Shown piece after piece: positions 7,977-15,012 of a stretch of 64,000 nucleotides of DNA. The notes under the pieces were generated by a model. It did not search any database and had not been told where the DNA came from. It saw nothing but the letters and a program-made list of their open reading frames with translations. Origin of the DNA: Ottowia sp. (GTDB lineage: Bacteria; Pseudomonadota; Gammaproteobacteria; Burkholderiales; Burkholderiaceae_C); assembly GCF_016703145.1 (NCBI RefSeq), contig NZ_JADJCO010000003.1:1752001-1816000 (forward strand), in the 5' to 3' direction. The stretch's first letter is position 1. Each line of letters begins with the position of its first letter. Position numbers and translations under genes: made by a program.

Positions 7977-8626
7977 TCACCCACTACGCGAACCAATTTG
8001 CAGCGCTCTGCGCTCGTACCGCTCAGCAACGGGATCAGCACGCGCGTAGGCTCGTTGCAGGTACGTCACGACCGGGTAGGGGCCACCAACGAGCGGTCGC
8101 ATGCGGATTCCCAACCCGTGAGCACGCGCGATGCGCGGTTGCGCAGATAGCCCAACGCTGTATCCGCCGGCAACCCACAGTGCCGCCATCTCGAACGAAG
8201 TCACCCACTGTATGTTGTTCTGATCCACCGGCATGAGGGAGGCCTGCCTCTCATCCAGCAGGGGGCAAGCCTCCGCCTGCCAACGATAGACGGGGTACGC
8301 TTGGAGATCGGCGATGGTGAGTTTCTCCTGGTCAAGAAAGAAAAACCGCGGCGGCATGGCTACGGCCATGTTCTCGGCCCACACGGGTTGCGTGCTGAGG
8401 GCCGGTCGCTGATCCCCTGAAGCGACATCCCTGCGTCGTAGCGGCCTTCATGAAGGCCCTGAAGCAAAACGTCACTTGAAACCTCGAAGAAAGTGAGAGT
8501 GACGTCTGGCTCTTCCGCGCGTTGCCGCGCCAAAAGCGCTGATAGTTGTGATGAAGGTACGCCCGGCGCTACCGCAAGCCTGAAACCGGGGGAAGAATTG
8601 GTGGCGTCGTGCATGAGAGCACCCAA
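7977..8626 (-). pseudogene. Second HTH-less LysR-type effector-binding gene, frameshifted
   Basis: This paralogue of the gene at 94-729 has the same domain-only layout: it begins near 8594 with FRLAVAPGVPSSQLSALLA and ends in VVTYLQRAYARADP. A one-base deletion near 8403-8406 breaks it. The reading goes from YDAGMSLQGISD into another frame, and the true continuation ALSTQPVWAENMAVAMP lies in the neighbouring frame. Copy 1 has GAT TCG GCT where this copy has GAC CG GCC. It is divergent from the XRE-type gene at 8727 over a perfect palindrome. The module's sensor is probably dead in this copy, unless frameshifting restores it. Confidence 0.8.
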
Positions 8627-8669
8627 GGAGAAAGTTGGTCAAAACAAGCCAATGTGATACGCATGGGTT

Positions 8670-8690
8670 AAATTTAACGTGGTTAAATTT
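8670..8690. promoter_or_regulatory. Perfect 9-bp inverted repeat between divergent regulators (candidate operator)
   Basis: AAATTTAAC and its exact reverse complement GTTAAATTT flank a GTG centre. The site is central in the spacer between the frameshifted LysR-type gene (start near 8626) and the XRE-type gene (8717 or 8727). The same centre and flanks recur at 803-823. This is a convincing operator shape, but no binding data can be seen. Confidence 0.6.
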
Positions 8691-8726
8691 CAGTGACTGT
8701 TCAACGCATTCTGCTAATGCAGAAGC

Positions 8727-9002
8727 GTGCAGTTCAATGGGGTCGCCCCAAGCACAACCAGATATGAAGCCGAGCCAGCCTTGGCGTTCGGCAACGCTGT
8801 GCGCGCCTTTCGCTTGGAACTGAGTGTTGCTCAGGAAGAACTGGCCGCACTAGCCGGAGTTGAGCGTTGGCATATGGGCAAGATTGGGCGGGGGGAACAC
8901 TTACCCGCGTTGGCCTTGGTACTGAAAATTGCAGCCGTGCTCAAGATAAGCGGCACCGAACTGATGGCCGCGACCGAGCACAACATGCAGCTCCGCTGCT
9001 GA
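8727..9002 (+). CDS. Small XRE-family helix-turn-helix protein (second copy)
   Basis: The 91-residue product has the same helix-turn-helix as the protein at 849-1142: FGNAVRAFRLELSVAQEELA, LAGVERWHMGKIGRGEHLP, LVLKIAAVLKISGTEL. The expected ATG by comparison is at 8717 (MQKRAVQWGRP), but that frame stops after 16 codons. A one-base change near 8748 shifts it relative to the domain frame. A GTG at 8727 in the domain frame could rescue translation, so the gene may be active, weak or dead. It is divergent from the broken sensor gene and convergent with the LysR gene at 9026. Confidence 0.65.
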   Translation: MQFNGVAPSTTRYEAEPALAFGNAVRAFRLELSVAQEELAALAGVERWHMGKIGRGEHLPALALVLKIAAVLKISGTELMAATEHNMQLRC

Positions 9003-9025
9003 GTCTTAGGGCTGGTTTCCGCGAA

Positions 9026-9916
9026 TTAAGTGCCCAAACCTTCGCGCAGGCGAAAAATAAATCGTTCCAGTGAGGCTGTCACATCGCCGCTGTCGGATCG
9101 GAGTAAATAGGTCGTAATGACCGCCGATTCCACGGCCAAGGGGCGGACTACGACATCGGGCCGCTGGCTGACTGGTACTTTACTTGCTGCCATGAAGCCG
9201 ACACCATAACCGGCACCGACCAGCGTGAGCATCATCTCCAGTGAGGTCGCACGTTCAACGACGTTTTGCCGGTGTTCCAGAGGTCCAAGGAGTCGTGCCA
9301 ATACGCGGCAGTAGCCCTCGCAGACCCGTGGGTCGCACAAGACGAGCGGATGGCCATCGAGCTCATGGAGGGGCACTTCCTTATGAGCGAGCAGTTCGTG
9401 CCGGGCCGGCACGGCTATTACCAGGGGATCTCGCCAAATCGGCTCGGCAATGATGCCCTCGCCGACATCTGCTGTGTGCGCGAAGCCGATCATGAAGTCG
9501 CCAGAGCGTAGGCCGCGCAACTGGTCCGCCAACGGAACTTCGGACAGGCGTACTTCGATTTCCGGTTCCTCGGCTCGGCAACGGGCCAAGAACTCCGAGA
9601 ACCGAGGATCGGTCGCACCATCGGAGACCGCGATACGCAGGCTGCCACGCGCACCTGCTGCGACGGCCTTAGCATTCTCTCGCGCCTGTTCGAGAACGGT
9701 GAACAGCCGGCGGGTATCTTGCAGGAAGGCGGATCCAGCTGCAGTCAGCTTCGTCCCTCTGCGGTCTCGATCGAAGAGAACAACCCCCAGATCCTCCTCC
9801 AGTTCTTTGATCGCTCGGGACAATGGCGGTTGTTCGATATGTAGGCGCTCAGCCGCGTGGCTGAAGTGAAGTTCCTCTGCCAAGACGGCAAAATAGCGAA
9901 GGTGTCTCAATTCCAC
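9026..9916 (-). CDS. LysR-family transcriptional regulator
   Basis: A full LysR protein of about 297 residues from the GTG at 9916, which has AAGGAA eight bases upstream and gives VELRHLRYFAVLAEELHFSHAA, the classic N-terminus. An ATG 57 bases upstream (9973) would add 19 residues that are not family sequence. The winged helix is followed by the linker helix and a substrate-binding domain (APLADQL-type middle, GAGYGVGF, VITTYLLR). It resembles the LysR fragment at 1174-1531, so both belong to the duplicated module. HLRYF-type LysR proteins often control aromatic-compound genes (CatM/BenM/ClcR group). The target here is not evident. Confidence 0.85.
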   Translation of the reverse strand: MELRHLRYFAVLAEELHFSHAAERLHIEQPPLSRAIKELEEDLGVVLFDRDRRGTKLTAAGSAFLQDTRRLFTVLEQARENAKAVAAGARGSLRIAVSDGATDPRFSEFLARCRAEEPEIEVRLSEVPLADQLRGLRSGDFMIGFAHTADVGEGIIAEPIWRDPLVIAVPARHELLAHKEVPLHELDGHPLVLCDPRVCEGYCRVLARLLGPLEHRQNVVERATSLEMMLTLVGAGYGVGFMAASKVPVSQRPDVVVRPLAVESAVITTYLLRSDSGDVTASLERFIFRLREGLGT

Positions 9917-10051
9917 TTCAACTTTCCTTGGTAAGGTAATCGCCTTCGCCAGGCTGGAAGAGGCGCTTTCCATCGACCCAAAGCGTCCTTCTTTGGTAGG
10001 GGCGGGGTAATGGCCTCCAATGAGATTAGGCTGAGCAACTACCAGTTAGCC

Positions 10052-10310
10052 TCCGGCCGCTTCATCGGATGCTCCCAGATTCCCTATGCGTCGAACATCC
10101 ACGACCAAGACATAAAAGCTATGCAGCGGATGTATGGGCAAGGGGGCTAACCTACCCCGCCTTCACATACCTCACGCACATCGAACGACGTGCATCCGTG
10201 GAGCGGAATGGCCTTAAGGCACTCTGCGTCATCTGTCGTTCCAAGCGTCCTGTAAGTGTGTCCAGGCGTCCAAAACCTTGAACCCGCGTCGCACAGCCGT
10301 TCCGTTTTGA
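10052..10310 (+). repeat. 259-bp inverted repeat, left copy
   Basis: The sequence from CCGGCCGCTTCATCGG to CCGTTCCGTTTTGA recurs on the opposite strand at 47433-47691 with only scattered mismatches and no length change. In one frame it begins with peptide sequence SGRFIGCSQIPYAS and IHDQDIKAMQRMYGQGG and then a stop, which looks like the tail of a gene. The rest has no clear coding sense. I do not recognise the source gene. The two copies bracket about 37 kb. Confidence 0.8.
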
Positions 10311-10405
10311 GTTCGGATTAGTGGGTGTGTCCGTCGTGACCAGTACCAGTAAGTGACGGTGCTTGTCTGTCGCACCTTTGGAGTGCATAAGCCCCAGCCC
10401 GGAGA

Positions 10406-10762
10406 ATGCCGGGAGGGGAGCATGAATTGAACGAGAAGCAAACGAGAGCGAAGTACACGCTGGAGTTCAAGCAGGAGGCAGTGCGGCAGGTCAAGGCCGG
10501 GCGTGCTGCGTCGGCCGTGGCCACGACGCTGGGCATGCCCAAGGCGAGCCTGACGAACTGGGTGCGGGCCGATGCGAAGGGCCAGTTGGAGGTGAGGTCC
10601 GAAGGCAAGGCCACAACACTGACGGTCACGCCCGAGCAGGCGGAGATTGCGCGGTTGAAGGCGCAGGTAGCGCGGCTGACGATGGAGCGCGACATCGCAA
10701 AAAAAGCCGCGGCGTACTTTGCGCAGGACGTGCTGCAAGGTACGCCTGGATTTTCTGGATGA
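10406..10762 (+). CDS. IS3-family transposase OrfA
   Basis: The product has 118 residues. The N-terminal helix-turn-helix (YTLEFKQEAVRQVKAGRAAS, LGMPKASLTNWVR) binds the element ends, and a leucine-zipper-like coiled coil follows (EIARLKAQVARLTMERDIAK). The start may be the TTG at 10427 (LNEKQTRAKYT) rather than the ATG at 10406. The gene overlaps OrfB by ATGA at 10759-10762, and an A7 run at 10699-10705 offers programmed -1 frameshifting to make the fused OrfAB. Confidence 0.9.
   Translation: MPGGEHELNEKQTRAKYTLEFKQEAVRQVKAGRAASAVATTLGMPKASLTNWVRADAKGQLEVRSEGKATTLTVTPEQAEIARLKAQVARLTMERDIAKKAAAYFAQDVLQGTPGFSG
10699..10705 (+). other. Probable programmed -1 frameshift site (A7)
   Basis: In the orfA frame the sequence reads GCA AAA AAA GCC, giving the canonical A AAA AAA slip site in the correct phase. 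OrfB lies in the -1 frame relative to OrfA, and no stop is needed between. IS3-family elements make their active OrfAB transposase this way (established for the family). Its use here is inferred from position. Confidence 0.65.
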
Positions 10763-11628
10763 AGGGGCGCTGGCCGATCACATTGATGTGCGAGGTTCTG
10801 CAGGTCAGCGCCAGCGGATATTTCCGCTGGGATGCGTCGAGGCGCGATACCAAGCACGCAGGGCGCAGGCTGCACAGCGATGAGGCCTTGTTGGCTCACA
10901 TCCGGGCCATCCACGAGCAGTTGCGCGGTGAATATGGCTGGCCGCGCATGCATCGCGAACTGCTGGCCCGCGGCCTGCGCGTGGGCAAAGAGCGGGTGCG
11001 CCGGTTGATGCAGCGCCACGGCATCCGGGCCAAGGGTAGGCGCAAGTTCGTGGTGACCACCGACAGCGCGCACCGCTTGCCAGTCGCCCCGGACCTGGTG
11101 CAGCGCCGCTTCACGCCGGCAGCGCCCAAAGTGGTGTGGAGCGGCGACATCACGTACATCGCTACCGACGAGGGATGGCTGTACCTGGCGGCCGTGCTGG
11201 ACCTGCACAGCCGCCAGGTGGTGGGCTGGAGCCTGCAGGCGTACATGCAGACCTCGCTGGTCAAGGATGCGTTGCTGATGGCTTGCTTTCGCCGTCGACC
11301 TGCCGCAGGCCTGATCTTTCACAGCGACAGGGGCAGCCAGTACTGCAGCCAGGATTTTCAGGACACTCTGGGCGCCCGGGGCATACGCAGTTCGATGTCA
11401 CGCAAGGGCAATTGGTGGGACAACGCTCCCACAGAGAGCCTGTGGGGACGGTTGAAGACGGCCTGCGTGCACGGCCAGCGGTTTGCCACTCGCATGCAGG
11501 CAAGGCAGGCCGTCATGGACTGGATCGCCTTCTACAACCACTCGCGGCTACATTCAGCACTGGGCTACCTCAGTCCGATGCAGTTCGAACAACGCTGGTT
11601 GGCGGCGCAGCGCAAATCTGCCGCTTGA
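10759..11628 (+). CDS. IS3-family transposase OrfB (DDE integrase core)
   Basis: The product has 289 residues. An HTH_21-type stretch (HIRAIHEQLRGEYGWPRMHRE) is followed by the rve integrase fold. Catalytic residues: Asp in VVWSGDITYIAT, Asp in LIFHSDRGSQY, and Glu in NAPTESLWGRLK. The ending HSALGYLSPMQFEQRW is typical of IS3 OrfB. The start overlaps the OrfA stop. All key residues are intact, so the element may be active. Confidence 0.93.
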   Translation: MKGRWPITLMCEVLQVSASGYFRWDASRRDTKHAGRRLHSDEALLAHIRAIHEQLRGEYGWPRMHRELLARGLRVGKERVRRLMQRHGIRAKGRRKFVVTTDSAHRLPVAPDLVQRRFTPAAPKVVWSGDITYIATDEGWLYLAAVLDLHSRQVVGWSLQAYMQTSLVKDALLMACFRRRPAAGLIFHSDRGSQYCSQDFQDTLGARGIRSSMSRKGNWWDNAPTESLWGRLKTACVHGQRFATRMQARQAVMDWIAFYNHSRLHSALGYLSPMQFEQRWLAAQRKSAA

Positions 11629-11636
11629 TGATCGGG

Positions 11637-13505
11637 CTACGCACTCCGGTTTTCAGGGGCAACCTCACTCAGGACAAGATATGGATTGTTTGGTGGCACG
11701 TCATGAAAGAGCCCACCTGCATCCTCCAGAAGATAGCCGTGCAGCCTCCGAACCTTACGCGGACCGGTAACCTCGCAGGTCCAGATGTTCAAGCCGCTCG
11801 GCTGCTTCCTATGCAACTGAAGTTTCTCGAAGCGCTTTTGTACCCACTGCCAATCCTGTTGGCCCGCGTGCCTAGCTAGCAAGCTCACTTTCGGATGTTC
11901 TTGCGCATAGCGTTGGAACACACCAGGGCTGACCAAGTACGCAGTGCCACTCACCGTATGCACGAGTGCCTTTGCATCATTGATGATGAGCTGCCGCGCG
12001 GCGATCCCGTATTTCAGCCACGCCACGAAATGCTCCCCGGATGGCTTCACTGCCGACGAAGCTGACGCAGGCATGTGTACAGGTGGCTGAAGAGATATTG
12101 TTGTGGTCACTGGCATGGGAGCGTCGAAAACCTGCCCCGGGATCTCCTCCGCATCTTGGCCGGCGCCGGAAGCGTCGCCCAAGCCCACCATCGCCAGCAT
12201 GTCCTCCATGACGTTGAGCACGGGCTGGGCCGCAGGCGACGAAACGGTGGCGGTACTACTGCCTGCCCAAGGCGGAGGCTCTTGACTTTCCTGAGCCGGT
12301 TTCGCCACGGCAGTAGGTGGGATGGCTGGCGTGCCGGCATCGCTTTCCGCGGAGGCCGCGCCGATCTCGACCGAACCTGCAAAGGGCACTGGCCGTTCGC
12401 CAGAGTCCCAGATCAGCGCGGGAGTGAGACGCAGCAGGGAGAACGAGTGGGTCCAGCCGGTCGTGCTGGTCACGGTTGCGCGCCAGACCGCTTTGCCGTC
12501 CGATGTAGGCTGCAGCATGCCGTGATCCTGCAGCACGTTGAACACGGCGGTGTTGTTCGCAGGGATGCCATCGATGCCCTGGGATAGCAGGTGCGCGCGT
12601 AGCTTGTCGGAGACCGTCTTGCTCACCAGCCATAGCGCGTCCTCGGTGAGCCAGCCATCGGAGGCCTCGGGCTGGTTCAGCTTCAACTCTTCCTTGAGTA
12701 GGTAGCGCAGCCCATCAAGCAGCTTGCGTTGCAGCGCATGCTTGGGCGCGGCCGTGGCGCGGGCCGGATCACCACCCAGTTCCTGGGCGACCGAAGCGCG
12801 GTCGGCCTGCACGACAAGTTCGCCCAGTATCCCGGCGTGTTCGTACTGGCCGGCCAGTACGTACAGCAGCGGCCCCCATAGGGCGGGATAGCCACTGAGC
12901 CAGTCCAGGAGATGGGCATCTAGCAGTTGGTGGTAGAGCAGTCCCGTCGCGGCACTGTGTAGTCGGTACTCGCGATCGTCACGGTAGCGGAATCGGTACG
13001 GCTGGTGCAGTGGACCATGCCACGGGTGCCAGGTGCTGCCGTCGACCAGCTTGACGTGCAGATCGACGGCGATCTTGCCGATGTCGTGCAGCAGAGCGGC
13101 ATAGGCGACAGCGGCGGTCCAGGCCTCGGACTGCACCGCTTGATCTTCGGGGCTGGCGCCGATGGGCAGCAGATGGGACTGCCGCAGCTTTAGGCTGTAG
13201 GCGACGATCTCCAGGCCGTGGTCCAGCATGCCGCCCGGGTAGGCATGGTGGTGGCTCTCCGACGCGGGGAATTGCTGGACCAGTTCGGCGTAGCGCTCCA
13301 GGGGCGCGCGGTACAAGGTGGTGAATTGCGTGCGCGACAGCGACGTGCGCTGCCAGATGTGTTCCAGCAGCTTCTGTCGGCGTGGCGTCGCCAGCAGAGA
13401 TGCGGCCGGTTCTGGTCGCAGCAGCCCTTTCGGGGGATTGGTGACGGGGGTTGGCGGTGGAGCGGCGGCGACCGAGGCCCGTTTTCGCTGGAACAGTGAG
13501 AGCAT
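11637..13505 (-). CDS. traI: MobH-type relaxase (TraI-like) of a PFGI-1-class integrative element
   Basis: The 622-residue product would nick the element at oriT and pilot the strand in conjugation. The N-terminal TraI_2 domain holds the MobH signatures: SHHHAYPGGMLDHGLEIV and, about 45 residues on, the HD-type motif ALLHDIGKIAVD. The C-terminal DUF1528-type domain (FVAWLKYGIAARQLIINDAKALVHTV to VQKRFEKLQLHRK) follows a proline/alanine-rich linker at about 370-470. The last residues (ENRSA) and the TAG are read from the IS3 right end, so the natural C-terminus has been replaced. The catalytic part is untouched. Direction and neighbours match the end of known clc-type transfer modules. Confidence 0.9.
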   Translation of the reverse strand: MLSLFQRKRASVAAAPPPTPVTNPPKGLLRPEPAASLLATPRRQKLLEHIWQRTSLSRTQFTTLYRAPLERYAELVQQFPASESHHHAYPGGMLDHGLEIVAYSLKLRQSHLLPIGASPEDQAVQSEAWTAAVAYAALLHDIGKIAVDLHVKLVDGSTWHPWHGPLHQPYRFRYRDDREYRLHSAATGLLYHQLLDAHLLDWLSGYPALWGPLLYVLAGQYEHAGILGELVVQADRASVAQELGGDPARATAAPKHALQRKLLDGLRYLLKEELKLNQPEASDGWLTEDALWLVSKTVSDKLRAHLLSQGIDGIPANNTAVFNVLQDHGMLQPTSDGKAVWRATVTSTTGWTHSFSLLRLTPALIWDSGERPVPFAGSVEIGAASAESDAGTPAIPPTAVAKPAQESQEPPPWAGSSTATVSSPAAQPVLNVMEDMLAMVGLGDASGAGQDAEEIPGQVFDAPMPVTTTISLQPPVHMPASASSAVKPSGEHFVAWLKYGIAARQLIINDAKALVHTVSGTAYLVSPGVFQRYAQEHPKVSLLARHAGQQDWQWVQKRFEKLQLHRKQPSGLNIWTCEVTGPRKVRRLHGYLLEDAGGLFHDVPPNNPYLVLSEVAPENRSA

Positions 13506-13658
13506 GTATGTCCTCTGTTGGCGGGCCGACCGGGAGGCCTTTTTGCCTTTTCGAGGTAGAGCCTTTCCTCTTGCGCCCCATTCCCTTGTCCTTTCGGCCC
13601 TTTGGCCCTTTGGCCTTTAACCATTTGGGTATAGGGTGCGGCGCATCGATCGTCCATC

Positions 13659-13767
13659 GTCAATGTGGGGTGCAGGCGGTCGGATTGATGCGTGAAGGCG
13701 GGCTGTTCCCACCCTACGATGGGCCGATTCTTGGACCCGGGAGGACGCCATGAGGCCCCACATTGAC
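13659..13767. repeat. 12-bp inverted repeat between relaxase and toxin-antitoxin genes (oriT candidate region)
   Basis: GTCAATGTGGGG at 13659-13670 and CCCCACATTGAC at 13756-13767 are exact inverted repeats, 85 bases apart, in the spacer upstream of the relaxase. MobH elements commonly have oriT near the relaxase, so this spacer is the best place to look. No known nic sequence was recognised, so the oriT reading is a guess from position. Confidence 0.35.
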
Positions 13768-13769
13768 AA

Positions 13770-13789
13770 CGTAAGGAATTTTCCTTACG
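13770..13789. promoter_or_regulatory. Palindromic operator candidate of the prlF-yhaV pair
   Basis: CGTAAGGAA and TTCCTTACG form a perfect inverted repeat with a 2-base centre, about 30 bp upstream of the prlF start. PrlF is an AbrB-fold antitoxin known to autoregulate with YhaV, so this is a natural binding site. A further GTAA half-site follows at about 13801. Confidence 0.5.
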
Positions 13790-13818
13790 ATTCAGACATC
13801 GTAATCAGGAGAGTCGCC

Positions 13819-14136
13819 ATGCCTGCCATCCACGAAATCGCCACGCTCACCTCCAAAGGCCAGATCACGCTGCCCAAGCCCATCCGTCAGGCGCTCGGTG
13901 TCGATGTCGGCGGCAAGCTCGCGTTCGACCTGCGGGGCAGCGAAGTCGTCGTTACCCGTGTCGATGCCGAGCACGAGGACCCTGCCATCGGCGCGTTCCT
14001 CAGCCTGCTGGCGCGCGACATCGAAGCGGGTCGGAACATCCAGGGCCTGCCCGAGGATCTGGCTCGCGCCATGCTGGAGCATGCAGGTCACGATGTGAAC
14101 CTGGGTGAGGAGATCGACGGGGCAGTGGAACTCTGA
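13819..14136 (+). CDS. prlF: PrlF (SohA)-family antitoxin
   Basis: The product has 105 residues. Residues 4-45 are a swapped-hairpin AbrB DNA-binding domain: HEIATLTSKGQITLPKPIRQALGVDVGGKLAF. The C-terminal part (IGAFLSLLARDIEAGRNIQGLPEDL) is characteristic of PrlF and should wrap the YhaV toxin. The ATG at 13819 follows CAGGAG. The upstream ATG at 13752 would add residues that run through the operator. The stop TGA shares its last A with the toxin ATG, so translation is coupled. The pair probably stabilises the integrative element. Confidence 0.88.
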   Translation: MPAIHEIATLTSKGQITLPKPIRQALGVDVGGKLAFDLRGSEVVVTRVDAEHEDPAIGAFLSLLARDIEAGRNIQGLPEDLARAMLEHAGHDVNLGEEIDGAVEL

Positions 14137-14594
14137 TGCAACGGCATGGCTGGGCGCTGCTGTTTCACGACTGCGTGATCGAGCAGTTGCAGAAGCTGCA
14201 TGCGGCCGCACGACGAGCGCAGGAGAACGACCCGAAGGGATTCGAGTCCAACGCCAACGTCAAGCTCTTTCGGGCCTTGAGCCAGTTGATGATGGATGTG
14301 GTGCCCGGTGATCCGGCGCGCGACGAATACCGCCAGGGCAATACCTTGGGGCCGGCCCACCGCCACTGGCGACGGGCCAAGATCGGAAGGCGGTTCCGGC
14401 TGTTCTTCCGGTACGACTCCAAGGCGAAGATCATCGTTTACGCCTGGGTCAACGATGAGCAGACATTGCGGTCGTCGGGCAGCAAGTCAGACCCCTACGC
14501 CGTTTTTGAGAAAATGCTCGGGCGCGGAAATCCGCCAGACGATTGGAACGCACTGGTGCGGGCAAGCAAGCAGAACTGGAGCAAACTGGAATAG
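14136..14594 (+). CDS. yhaV: YhaV-family ribonuclease toxin
   Basis: The product has 152 residues, the normal length for YhaV. It starts HGWALLFHDCVIEQLQKL and carries the family core LGPAHRHWRRAKIGRRFRLFFRYDSKAKIIVYAWVNDE, a RelE-like fold with basic residues for RNA cleavage, ending in DDWNALV. In Escherichia coli YhaV is a translation-associated endoribonuclease blocked by PrlF. It directly follows and overlaps prlF by one base. No break is seen, so the pair should be functional. Confidence 0.9.
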   Translation: MQRHGWALLFHDCVIEQLQKLHAAARRAQENDPKGFESNANVKLFRALSQLMMDVVPGDPARDEYRQGNTLGPAHRHWRRAKIGRRFRLFFRYDSKAKIIVYAWVNDEQTLRSSGSKSDPYAVFEKMLGRGNPPDDWNALVRASKQNWSKLE

Positions 14595-14620
14595 CTATCC
14601 CCATGTAGCAGGAGACGACC

Positions 14621-14995
14621 ATGAGCACGACGACAACACGCATCAGCACCGCGGAACGGCTTGGCCGTAGCTTCGGCCGTGGATGGCGTGCCTATGCGCG
14701 CGGTGAGCGCCGAGTGCCGAGATGGCTGGTCTCCAAGGGCATGCCGGTGGCTGGTGCTACCGCGCTGCTATGGATAGTCAAGCTGGCTGCGCTGGGACTG
14801 CTGCTCTACGTCGCCTTCTGGTTCGCAGTCGTGTTGCTGGGGGTGGCGGCGGCGGGGTGGGCAATGGATCAGCAACATCCCGCTGAATATGACTACGAGT
14901 TGCAGTACCCGACCATCGAGGAATTGCGGGCTGCACCAGGCTACGATCCCAACCTACACAACGATACATCCCACGAGATGTACCAAGACGACTGA
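14621..14995 (+). CDS. DUF3742 family integrative-element protein
   Basis: The 124-residue product starts STAERLGRSFGRGWRAYARGERRVPRWL, the DUF3742 signature, and has a membrane-spanning stretch at about 47-80 (ALLWIVKLAALGLLLYVAFWFAVVLLGVAA in shorter pieces) followed by an acidic soluble tail. DUF3742 genes are regular members of PFGI-1/clc-type elements next to traG, but their role is unknown. The gene lies 26 bases after yhaV on the same strand and converges with the transfer operon. Confidence 0.8.
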   Translation: MSTTTTRISTAERLGRSFGRGWRAYARGERRVPRWLVSKGMPVAGATALLWIVKLAALGLLLYVAFWFAVVLLGVAAAGWAMDQQHPAEYDYELQYPTIEELRAAPGYDPNLHNDTSHEMYQDD

Positions 14996-15012
14996 TACCG
15001 AAGGTGCATTGA

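Larger units (their letters stand above)
10379..11650 (+). mobile_element. IS3-family insertion sequence
   Basis: The element is about 1.27 kb with two overlapping transposase genes. GGAGTGCATAAGCCC near the left (10381-10395) pairs with GGGCTACGCACTCC near the right (11634-11647) as imperfect terminal repeats, so the ends are given to within about 10 bp. It lies exactly at the 3' end of the relaxase gene. The relaxase stop codon falls in the right terminal repeat. Confidence 0.8.

Noticed and set aside
10069..10281. Open frame in the left inverted repeat, also present at 47330-47674
   Set aside because: Similarity between copies is at the DNA level and several frames are equally kept. There is no ribosome site and no domain, so I treat it as repeat sequence.
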